A stretch of 43,650 bases of DNA. It comes from an uncultured Acidobacteriia bacterium (GTDB lineage: Bacteria > Acidobacteriota > Terriglobia > Bryobacterales > Bryobacteraceae). The position numbers were made by a program, and so were the translations under genes. The stretch is from positions 1-43,650 of the forward strand of contig CAIRBY010000552.1 in the NCBI GenBank assembly GCA_903876865.1, in the 5' to 3' direction. The notes beneath the pieces are model-generated. The model saw only the letters and a list, made by a program, of their open reading frames with translations, did no database searches and was not told where the DNA came from. How positions within the stretch are numbered: position 1 is the stretch's first letter; each line of letters begins with the position of its first letter. Shown here piece after piece: positions 35,675 to 43,650 of the stretch.

Positions 35675-36883
35675 GTGCTGCTGTTCTTCTCCACTGTCAT
35701 CAATTACATGGATCGGCAGAACCTGTCGATCCTGGCCCGCACCATTCAGGACGACCTCCACATCACGGACCTTCAGTACAGCAATGTGGTGCAGGCATTT
35801 CTGCTGGCGTACACACTCAGCTATCTGTTGGCCGGGCGCATCACGGATTGGCTTGGCACGCGCGTCTCCATGGCCTGTTTCGTGGTCTGGTGGTCCGTTT
35901 CCGACATGCTGACCTCGCTGAGCAGCAGCCTCTTTTCGCTGGGCTGCTTCCGTTTCCTGCTCGGCGTGGGTGAACCCGGCAACTATACCGCTGCTCCCAA
36001 GGCTGTCTCGGAGTGGTTTCCCCCCAAGCAGCGCGGTCTCGTGATCGGCATCTATACCGCCGGCGCCACCCTTGGCGCCACGCTTGCGCCGCCCGTCATC
36101 GCCTTCCTTGGCTCGCGCTTCCACTGGCGCGCCGTCTTCCTTTTCACGGGCTCACTGGGACTGCTCTGGGTGATTCCGTGGCTGCTGCTCTATCGCCGCC
36201 CGGAGGAGCATCCGAAAATCTCTGAAGGGGAACGGCAACTCATCGCAAGCGAGGCCGAAGCCGAGGCCGTCGCCATGCCCGCCGAAGGGCGCTGGCGCTA
36301 CATCCTGACCCGCCGCGATACCTGGCTGCTCATGATCAGCCGCATGATCACGGACCCGGTCTGGTATTTTTATCTCTTCTGGTTCCCCAAGTACCTGACC
36401 GATGCCCGCCACCTCACGCTCTCTCAGGTCGGTCGCATCGCGTGGCTCGTCTACCTTGCCGCCGATATCGGTTGCATCTTCGGCGGCTATCTCTCCGGTC
36501 TGCTGATCAAGCGCGGGTTCACCGCCGCCCGCAGCCGTATCTGGGTGATGGGGATCGCCGCCATATTGCTACCGCTGAGCCCGCTCATCAACTCCGCCTC
36601 TTCCCCGCTGATGGCGGTCGGGATTGCGTCGATCGCGGCGTTCGCGCATCTCTCCTGGCAGATTTCTATCAGCACGCTGATTGTCGATCTCTATCCCAAA
36701 CCCGTGGTAGGCACCGTCTTCGGCCTGGTCGCCGCCGGATCTGGCTTTGGGGGCATGCTCTCCACCAACCTGGTGGGTCGCGCCGTGACTTACTACTCGT
36801 ATGCGCCGGTCTTCATCGTCATGGGCTGCCTGCATCCGCTGGCGTATCTGCTCATCACCTGCTGTCGAAAGAAGGAATTGTAA
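35675..36883 (+). CDS. MFS transporter, ACS-like (hexuronate/sugar-acid type); true start uncertain
   Basis: TVINYMDRQNLSILARTIQDDLHITDLQYSNVVQAFLLAYTLSYLLAGRITDWLGTR; only canonical start is GTG 35675, inside TM1. Confidence 0.87.
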   Translation: MLLFFSTVINYMDRQNLSILARTIQDDLHITDLQYSNVVQAFLLAYTLSYLLAGRITDWLGTRVSMACFVVWWSVSDMLTSLSSSLFSLGCFRFLLGVGEPGNYTAAPKAVSEWFPPKQRGLVIGIYTAGATLGATLAPPVIAFLGSRFHWRAVFLFTGSLGLLWVIPWLLLYRRPEEHPKISEGERQLIASEAEAEAVAMPAEGRWRYILTRRDTWLLMISRMITDPVWYFYLFWFPKYLTDARHLTLSQVGRIAWLVYLAADIGCIFGGYLSGLLIKRGFTAARSRIWVMGIAAILLPLSPLINSASSPLMAVGIASIAAFAHLSWQISISTLIVDLYPKPVVGTVFGLVAAGSGFGGMLSTNLVGRAVTYYSYAPVFIVMGCLHPLAYLLITCCRKKEL

Positions 36884-38208
36884 TGGTCTCCAGACGCGAA
36901 TGGCTCTCACTCACGGGTGCGGGTATGGCTGCCGCCGCCGCGCAGGCACAGACCCCGCCCCCCGCTCCGCAGCAACCCCCCGCTTCGCAACCAGGCGACA
37001 CCACGCGCGAGCAACGTATGCGCTGGTGGCATGACGCCACATTCGGCATGTTCATCCACTGGGGCCTTTATAGCTTGCTCGAAAGGCGTGAATGGGTGCT
37101 CGAGCAGGAGGCCATTCCCATCCCCGAGTACGAGCAGCTTGCCAAACGCTTCACGCCCCAACCCGGAGTCGCGCGGCAATGGGCCAAACTGGCGAAACAG
37201 GCGGGCCAAAAGTATATGGTGCTCACCACCAAGCACCACGAGGGCTTCTGCCTCTTCGACACGAAGCTCACCGATTATTGCGCGCCCAAGCAGGCTTGCG
37301 GGCGCGATCTGGTTCGTGAGTATGTCGATGCCGCGCGCGCCGAGGGCCTGCGCGTGGGCTTCTACTACTCGCTGATGGATTGGCACCATCCCGATGGCGA
37401 ACGCTGCAAACAGGATGAAGCCGCGCGCCAGCGTTTCGTCGCCTACATCCACGGGCAACTCCGCGAACTGCTCACCAACTACGGCAAGATCGATATCCTC
37501 TGGTACGACATGCCCGAGCCGCTGGATGCCAAGGGCTGGGAAGCCGAGCGCATGAACCGCTTGGTCTACGAACTGCAGCCCGATATCGTTGTCAACAATC
37601 GCAACCGCCTGCCCGGCGATTTCGGGACTCCCGAGCAGACTATCACCGCCTCCGCCAAGCCCTGGGAATCCTGCATGACGCTCAACGGCAGTTGGGGTTA
37701 TTGCCGGACCGACGAGGAATGGAAGAGCGCTCGCACCGTGATTCGCAACCTCGCCACCTGCGCGCGCGGCGGAGGCAACTACCTGCTGAACATCGGTCCG
37801 CGCGGCGATGGCTCGGTGCCCGAGGCCTCCGTTCAGATCCTGCAAACCGTGGGTGCCTGGCTTCAGCGCAACGGCACGTCGATCTATGCCACCGATCGCT
37901 GCCGCGTCAGCTACTCGGAGATGGCAGGCTTCACTCGGCGAGGCAACATGCTCTACCTGCAGGTGCATTACTGGGATGGCGCCGTGCTCTCCATCCCCGG
38001 CCTCGAAACCAAAGTGCTTTCGGCCCGCCTGCTCGCTTCCGGCGAGAAGGTGGCCTTCCGCCAGGATCGCTACCGTCTGCTCTTCTCCGACCTGCCTGTC
38101 ACGCCGCCGGACGAACCTGTCACCGTGATCGCGGTCGAATGCGAAGGCGAACCGGTGCAGATGAATCGCTCGCTGGTGCGCGGGCGCGATCATAGGGGGA
38201 AGGCATGA
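36883..38208 (+). CDS. GH29 alpha-L-fucosidase, copy 2, Tat-like signal
   Basis: WWHDATFGMFIHWGLYSLL, KYMVLTTKHHEGFCLFDTKLTDY, GFYYSLMDWHHPDG, IDILWYDMPEP, YLLNIGPRGDG; N-terminus MVSRREWLSLTGAGMAAAAA. Confidence 0.92.
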   Translation: MVSRREWLSLTGAGMAAAAAQAQTPPPAPQQPPASQPGDTTREQRMRWWHDATFGMFIHWGLYSLLERREWVLEQEAIPIPEYEQLAKRFTPQPGVARQWAKLAKQAGQKYMVLTTKHHEGFCLFDTKLTDYCAPKQACGRDLVREYVDAARAEGLRVGFYYSLMDWHHPDGERCKQDEAARQRFVAYIHGQLRELLTNYGKIDILWYDMPEPLDAKGWEAERMNRLVYELQPDIVVNNRNRLPGDFGTPEQTITASAKPWESCMTLNGSWGYCRTDEEWKSARTVIRNLATCARGGGNYLLNIGPRGDGSVPEASVQILQTVGAWLQRNGTSIYATDRCRVSYSEMAGFTRRGNMLYLQVHYWDGAVLSIPGLETKVLSARLLASGEKVAFRQDRYRLLFSDLPVTPPDEPVTVIAVECEGEPVQMNRSLVRGRDHRGKA

Positions 38209-40187
38209 ACGCCGCTCGCCTCGCCCTGATCGGCGCTGCCCTCGCCCTTTCGCTTTCCGCCACCGATCGCATCTCGCTCAATGGCGAATGGAAGTTCGCC
38301 CCGGATTACACCGGCGCGGGCGATCGCAACAACTGGCAGGGCACAGCCGTGAAAGACACGGAGTGGGACCGCGTCACCGTGCCCCACGTCTGGGGTATGG
38401 ACCCGCGCTATCCTTTCTTCATCGGACCCTGCTGGTACCGCAAGACCATCACCATTCCAGAAGCGGTAGTGGACCGCAACCTGCGCCTGCGATTCGAAGC
38501 CGTCTTTCAACACGCCACCGTCTGGCTGAACGGCAGCAAACTCGGCGAGCATGAGGGCGGCTACACGCCCTTCGAATTCGACATCACCTCTCTCGCCCAG
38601 CCCGGCAAGCCGAACCTGCTGGTGGTGAAGGCCGACAATCGCTGGACCGAGACCACCATTCCCGGCCTCAAGGGCTGGATGGACGATGGCGGCATCATCC
38701 GCGATGCCTGGCTCATCGTCTCCCCCACGGTCTTCATCGCCAATCAGAAGATCGAAGCCGCGCCGGACCCGCGCACCGGCGCCGCCCGGATCCACGTCCG
38801 CACCTGGGTGCGCAACACGCTGGACCGTGCCGCGGAGGCCGCCCTCTCTCTCGATGTGGAGGGCGCGAGCGCCACTGCCGCCGCCCGTCCGATTCCCGCT
38901 GGCGCCACCGTACCCATCGACGTGGATTTCACCTTACCGCCCGAGCGCGTGCGCCTCTGGAAGCTAGACCAGCCCTCGCTCTATGAACTCACCACGCGCA
39001 TCGCGAGCGACCCTACGCCGCTTGTGCGCAGCTTCGGCATACGCACCTTCGAGGTGCGCGGCACGCAGTTGCTGCTGAACGGGCAGCCCATCCGCCTGGC
39101 CGGAGCGAATCGCATTCCCAGCAGCCCCGTGCACGGGCAGGACGATCCCGCCGCCTTCGCCGCCGAAGACCTCAAGCTCATGAAGCAGGCCGGCATGGTC
39201 TTTGCGCGCATGTCGCACTACGCGCTTTCGCAGAGCGTGCTGGATTGGGCGGACCGTAACGGCATGCTGCTGGTCGAAGAGGCTGGCAACTGGGGCCTCG
39301 CGGTGGCGCAACTGACCTCCCCAGTGGTGCGCGCTTCGTTCCAGAGCCAACTGCAGGAGATGATCGAGCGCGATTGGAACCGTCCGTCGATCGTGGCCTG
39401 GAGCGTCGGCAACGAATTCGCCTCGGATACGCCGGAGGGCGTGCAGTGGGTCAAGGAGATGGCCTCGCTCGTGAAGACCTTCGATCTGACTAGGCCCATC
39501 ACCTTCGCCAGCAATCACATGAGCCTCACGCCGCGCCCGCCGGAGACCGAAGGCTCGATCTATGCGGACTACGTTTCCATCAATGTCTATGGCTCCGCCG
39601 CGCGCAACGCCGCGCTCATCGATGCCACTCACCAGCGCTATCCCAATAAGCCGCTCGTCATCACCGAGTACGGGTTCCGCGCGGACCTGATGGATGACGA
39701 GACCGAACGCGAAGAGTGGTTCCGCCAGATGTTCGCCTTCGTGCGCGCGCGCCCCTTTGTTTCCGGACTCTCCGTCTGGAGCTTCAACGATTACCGCAGC
39801 CGCTACGTCGGCACCAGCCCCGATGGCTACCGCAAGTGGGGCATGGTGGATGAGCAGCGCAACCCGCGCGGATCTTACTTCGTGATGCGGCATGAGATGT
39901 CTGGCGTGCAGATCAAAGCCGCGCAACTCGAGAGCGGAAAGCTGACCGTGCGCCTCGCCGCGCGCCTGGACTTCCCGCTCTTCCCGCCCGCTCCGCTGCA
40001 ACTCCGCATCCGCTTCACCGATTCCGCCGGACGCCCGGTCGAAACTCCCACCCGCCCCGTCGAGTTGCTTCCCTCGGGCGCGGAGACCAGCGTCGCCATT
40101 TCCGCGCCCGCCGGCACCGTTCGCTTTCGCGGTGAGATTCTCCGCAACGGGTTCCCCGTGATGACGTTCGGCCAGGTCGAACCTTAA
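38205..40187 (+). CDS. GH2 family beta-glycosidase, secreted
   Basis: Signal peptide; SLNGEWKFAPD, VTVPHVWG, SIVAWSVGNEFAS (acid/base region), VITEYGFRAD (nucleophile region). Confidence 0.9.
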   Translation: MNAARLALIGAALALSLSATDRISLNGEWKFAPDYTGAGDRNNWQGTAVKDTEWDRVTVPHVWGMDPRYPFFIGPCWYRKTITIPEAVVDRNLRLRFEAVFQHATVWLNGSKLGEHEGGYTPFEFDITSLAQPGKPNLLVVKADNRWTETTIPGLKGWMDDGGIIRDAWLIVSPTVFIANQKIEAAPDPRTGAARIHVRTWVRNTLDRAAEAALSLDVEGASATAAARPIPAGATVPIDVDFTLPPERVRLWKLDQPSLYELTTRIASDPTPLVRSFGIRTFEVRGTQLLLNGQPIRLAGANRIPSSPVHGQDDPAAFAAEDLKLMKQAGMVFARMSHYALSQSVLDWADRNGMLLVEEAGNWGLAVAQLTSPVVRASFQSQLQEMIERDWNRPSIVAWSVGNEFASDTPEGVQWVKEMASLVKTFDLTRPITFASNHMSLTPRPPETEGSIYADYVSINVYGSAARNAALIDATHQRYPNKPLVITEYGFRADLMDDETEREEWFRQMFAFVRARPFVSGLSVWSFNDYRSRYVGTSPDGYRKWGMVDEQRNPRGSYFVMRHEMSGVQIKAAQLESGKLTVRLAARLDFPLFPPAPLQLRIRFTDSAGRPVETPTRPVELLPSGAETSVAISAPAGTVRFRGEILRNGFPVMTFGQVEP

Positions 40188-40207
40188 GGGCGGAATTATC
40201 TCGCAGA

Positions 40208-40378
40208 TTGTACCTCTCCTCTTGGCCGCTCTTCTACCGCGAGGACGAACTCGGGTGGCCGGTCAACTGGATTGGCTTCGATTCCACAAGAGTACTTGGG
40301 CGCCGGTCCATGCCGGGACTGCCCCTGCTTTTCCCGGTTGTGTTCGCGGTCGAGTCGAATAGACTAGAGGTGGTATGA
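40208..40378 (+). CDS. Possible 56-aa ORF upstream of and overlapping (ATGA) the kinase gene
   Basis: TTG-initiated frame LYLSSWPLFYREDELGWPVNWIGFDSTRVLGRRSMPGLPLLFPVVFAVESNRLEVV*, stop overlapping the ATG at 40375. Confidence 0.25.
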   Translation: MYLSSWPLFYREDELGWPVNWIGFDSTRVLGRRSMPGLPLLFPVVFAVESNRLEVV

Positions 40379-43300
40379 AGAATCCGGATAAAACTACCCC
40401 TGATTCCGGTTCAGTGCTTCTGGTGCTGGCGCTGCTGCTGGCCGGAATCGGCCTCATGGGTTTCTTCTATATCTCCGGGCAGTACCGCGAGTTCGATGCG
40501 GAACTCCACCTCCGGCTGAATCAGGCCGCCGAAATGAAGGCCGCGCAGGTGTCGGCCTGGCTCGAAGAACGAGCTGCCGATTCGCAGGTGCTGGCAGCCG
40601 GCGCAGTGGTCATTCCGGAATTGCAGCGCGTGCTCAGCGGAGTCTCGTCTCCGGGGGAGCAGCAACGGGTGGCCTCCTGGCTGGTTTTCGTGCTGCAAAA
40701 GTACCACTACAGCAACGTAATCCTTACTAGCCGTACTGGAGAAGTTCTTCTCTCCGCTGTTCCGATTCGCGGCAGTGCCGAGCACTACCAGTCAGATACC
40801 ACCGAAGCCCTGGCGGCGGCAGCCCCGGTGCTGGATGATCTGAATGAGCGCTGGAATGCCGGCCACCCCCACCTCGGCGTGAATTTTGCGGTTCGCTCGC
40901 CGAAGGGAGTTCCCAGCGGAGTGCTGCTACTGGAGATCGATCCGGATGTCTTTCTTTATCCTGTGTTGCGGGATTGGCCAGGAGCCGGGCACACGGGAGA
41001 ACTCCTGCTGGTGAAGCGCGACGGCGATTCGGTCGTGAATTTGAATGATACCCGCCTGCAGCCCGGCAGCACGCTGAATATCCGCAGGCCCCTGACATTC
41101 ACCACTATGCCTGCAGCCCGCGCAGTGCTGGGCGGCACCGATCGGATCGACGGTATGGATTATCGTGGCGCGCGTGTAGTAGCGGCGGCGCGTCCGGTGC
41201 CGGGTTCTCCCTGGTTCGTTGTCGCGAAGATGGATCGCGACGAAGCCTTCAGCGGGCAGAACCGCAACAGCAGCCAACTGATCGCGCTGCTGATCACCCT
41301 TCTCCTGGTGACCGGCGCCTTGGTGGGAATGCTGCTTCGCCGCCAGAGTGCGCGCTTCTATCGCGAGCAATACCAGATGGAAATGCAGCGCAGGACGCTG
41401 CTGGAACAGTACGAGCTCCTGAGCCGCCACGCCAGCGACGCCATCCTTGTGTGGGGCCGCGATGGCAAGATCCTCGAAGTGAATGAACGCGCAACCCGGA
41501 TGTTTGGCTACTCGCGCGAGGAAATGCTGGGCCTATCCATGCTGGATCTTAAGCCCGAGGAAGCCGCCGCTGATTTCCACCACATTGTGAAGCGCCTCGC
41601 GGAGGAACAGAGCGCCATCTTTGAGACCGTCAACCGTCGCAAAGACGGCACCACATTCCCCACCGAGGTGAGTGCGAGCCTCATCGATCTGGAGGAGCGG
41701 CAGATCACGCAGAGCATCGTGCGCGATATCTCCGCGCGCAAACAGGCGGAGCAGCAGATCAAGCACCTGAACCACCTCTACGCCGTACTGAGCCAGTGCG
41801 ATGCCGCCATCGTCCGTGCCGCGTCCGAGGAGGCTCTGTTTCAAGAGGTCTGCCGGATTGTGGTGGATGCGGGAGGGTTTCGGGTCGGCTGGGTCGGCAA
41901 GGTTGATCCGGCTACCGGGCAGGTGCTCCCCGTTGCCCGGGCTGGGGAAGGAGCCGGCTACCTGGATGAGATCCGCATCATGACCGGCGCGGGGCCGCTC
42001 GGACTCGGCCCCACCGGCAGATGCATCCGTGAAGGCCGGGCGATCGCTTCCACGAGTTTCGCTACCGATCCGGTAATGGAGCCGTGGCGCGAAGCCGCGG
42101 CGCGCCACGGCTTGCGCTATTCCATCTGCCTGCCCCTATCCCGCCGGGGAGAGACCGTTTTCGTGCTGGGCATGTACTCCTCCGAGACCGCATTCTTCAG
42201 CGCGGAGGAGATCAAATTGGCGGTGGAAGTGGGCGAGAGCCTCTCCTTCGCTTTGGACCGGATGGATCTGGAGCGAGCCCGCGAAATCGCCGAGCGCGAG
42301 CGGCGAATCAGCGAGGAACGGCTCGAACTCGCGCTCGATGCCGCCAACGAAGGCTATTGGGATTGGAAGGTCGAGACCGGCGAATGCTACTTCAGTCCGC
42401 GATTCTCCACCATGATCGGTTACCAGCCCGGTGAGTTGAACTTCAGCCCGGAGTTCCTGCTGGAACTGGTGCACCCCGAGGACCGGGCTGTCCTCCAAGA
42501 GGTGCGGGATCTGCTCGTCCAGGGAACCGAAGGCTCGCCCTCGACAGAGTTCCGAGTTTGCTGCAAGGACGGGCACTATATCTGGGTTTTGGGCACGGTG
42601 AAAGTGGTGGCCAGAAACGCGCTCGGCCGTCCCCTGCGCGTGATCGGCACTCGCGTAGATATTACCGACCGCAAACACCTGCAGCAGCAGTTTCTGCAGG
42701 CGCAAAAGATGGAGACGATCGGCCGCCTGGCCGGAGGCATCGCGCACGATTTCAATAACCACCTCACCGTGATCAACGGCTACTCCGGCCTGCTGCAATC
42801 CCAACTGCCCGCCGATAGCCCGATTCGCGGACCGCTGGCCACCATCCACGACGCCGGCGAGCGCGCCGCCGCCCTGACCCGGCAATTGCTCGCGTTCAGC
42901 CGCAAGCAAATCGAGCGTAAGGAAGCGCTGGACCCCAACGTCGCCATTGCGGGCATGCAGAAACTGATCGCCAACTTGATGGGCGAGAATGTGGAACTCC
43001 GGCTCGGGCTTGCGCCAGATGCCGGTTGGGTGCTGGCGGATGCCACGCGCATCGAGCAGGTCGTCATGAACCTGACCGTGAATGCCCGCGATGCGATCAA
43101 GCAGCACGGCACCGTGACCGTCAAGACCGCGCGCGTCGTGGCGTCTGCCACCAAGGCCCACCCGGGCCCACACGTGCGGATCTCCGTGATCGACAACGGT
43201 AGCGGCATGACTCCCGAGGTTCAACTACATATCTTTGAGCCGTTCTTCACCACCAAGGACAAGTTCCGCGGCACCGGCCTTGGCCTTGCCACGGTCTATG

Positions 43301-43650
43301 GGATTGTCGAGGGCTGCGATGGATTTATCGAAGTCGAAAGCGAACCCGGCAAGGGCTCATCGTTCCACGTCTACCTGCCCTGCCTCCCTCCCGAGATCGC
43401 CCAGGTCGCGCCGCAGAAGCAGCCAGTTCCGGAAAAGGGCGGCAGCGAGACCATACTGCTGGTGGAGGACGATGACAACGTGCGCGAGATCGGCACCGAC
43501 ATTCTCAAGCATTACGGGTACCGCGTGCTTGCCGCCGCGGACGGCTTCGCCGCGATCGCTCTTGCCGCCGCGCAGGAAACTATTATCGATCTCGTGATCA
43601 GTGACGTCATGATGCCGGGCATGAATGGCACTGAGATGGTCCAGCAGTTG
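40375..43650 (+). CDS. Hybrid sensor histidine kinase (TM sensor, PAS, GAF, PAS, HisKA, HATPase, receiver), truncated by window edge
   Basis: MKNPDKTTPDSGSVLLVLALLLAG...; LAGGIAHDFNNHLTVINGYSG (H box), NLTVNARDAI (N box), DNGSGM, TTKDKFRGTGLGLATVYGIV, ILLVEDDDNVREIG and LVISDVMMPGMNG (receiver). 1092 codons open to the edge; missing from the ORF track. Confidence 0.95.
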   Translation, partial: MKNPDKTTPDSGSVLLVLALLLAGIGLMGFFYISGQYREFDAELHLRLNQAAEMKAAQVSAWLEERAADSQVLAAGAVVIPELQRVLSGVSSPGEQQRVASWLVFVLQKYHYSNVILTSRTGEVLLSAVPIRGSAEHYQSDTTEALAAAAPVLDDLNERWNAGHPHLGVNFAVRSPKGVPSGVLLLEIDPDVFLYPVLRDWPGAGHTGELLLVKRDGDSVVNLNDTRLQPGSTLNIRRPLTFTTMPAARAVLGGTDRIDGMDYRGARVVAAARPVPGSPWFVVAKMDRDEAFSGQNRNSSQLIALLITLLLVTGALVGMLLRRQSARFYREQYQMEMQRRTLLEQYELLSRHASDAILVWGRDGKILEVNERATRMFGYSREEMLGLSMLDLKPEEAAADFHHIVKRLAEEQSAIFETVNRRKDGTTFPTEVSASLIDLEERQITQSIVRDISARKQAEQQIKHLNHLYAVLSQCDAAIVRAASEEALFQEVCRIVVDAGGFRVGWVGKVDPATGQVLPVARAGEGAGYLDEIRIMTGAGPLGLGPTGRCIREGRAIASTSFATDPVMEPWREAAARHGLRYSICLPLSRRGETVFVLGMYSSETAFFSAEEIKLAVEVGESLSFALDRMDLERAREIAERERRISEERLELALDAANEGYWDWKVETGECYFSPRFSTMIGYQPGELNFSPEFLLELVHPEDRAVLQEVRDLLVQGTEGSPSTEFRVCCKDGHYIWVLGTVKVVARNALGRPLRVIGTRVDITDRKHLQQQFLQAQKMETIGRLAGGIAHDFNNHLTVINGYSGLLQSQLPADSPIRGPLATIHDAGERAAALTRQLLAFSRKQIERKEALDPNVAIAGMQKLIANLMGENVELRLGLAPDAGWVLADATRIEQVVMNLTVNARDAIKQHGTVTVKTARVVASATKAHPGPHVRISVIDNGSGMTPEVQLHIFEPFFTTKDKFRGTGLGLATVYGIVEGCDGFIEVESEPGKGSSFHVYLPCLPPEIAQVAPQKQPVPEKGGSETILLVEDDDNVREIGTDILKHYGYRVLAAADGFAAIALAAAQETIIDLVISDVMMPGMNGTEMVQQL

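Noticed and set aside
36907-40001. Long minus-strand ORFs (428 and 345 aa) opposite GH29/GH2
   Set aside because: Shadow ORFs; low-complexity, motif-free and overlapping strong coding genes.
42136-43224. 362-aa minus-strand ORF
   Set aside because: Antisense to the hybrid kinase, whose HisKA/HATPase motifs establish the coding strand.

Overview
GC-rich bacterial chromosome window, most like an Acidobacteriota (Bryobacter/Solibacter-type) genome. The taxonomic guess is an inference from protein style, not a search. Left to right: (i) a minus-strand tRNA-Ala(GGC), a LolA-like lipoprotein plus FtsX/LolD-type ABC exporter, a GT2 glycosyltransferase and two small secreted proteins; (ii) a decayed junction where the 3' end of a TonB-dependent-receptor gene abuts a cyanophycinase-like pseudogene with an internal stop; (iii) a Flp/Tad (type IVb) pilus locus at about 6.5-17.4 kb with two Flp pilins, CpaE/TadZ, a Tad-domain beta-helix protein, two TadE-like pseudopilins, a prepilin peptidase, CpaB, CpaF/TadA, TadB and TadC, an embedded polytopic GT-C-like protein and a terminal 31-aa membrane microprotein, with no secretin in the window; (iv) a glycan-degradation region at about 17.5-40.2 kb with sulfatase, sialidase, GH29, a GntR-SBP-SDR-fuconate dehydratase-RhaT operon, GH2, and a tightly coupled six-gene operon (FAD oxidoreductase, GH16, GH31, MFS, GH29, GH2); (v) a hybrid histidine kinase running off the right edge, absent from the supplied ORF track because it has no stop in the window. 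The most interesting points are the SusC/D-less fucose/glycan utilisation region with a signal-peptide-less 'extracellular' binding protein, a four-copy alternating-orientation motif in its divergent regulatory region, the pseudogene junction, and unannotated microproteins. All functional calls come from reading motifs; no database searches were run.
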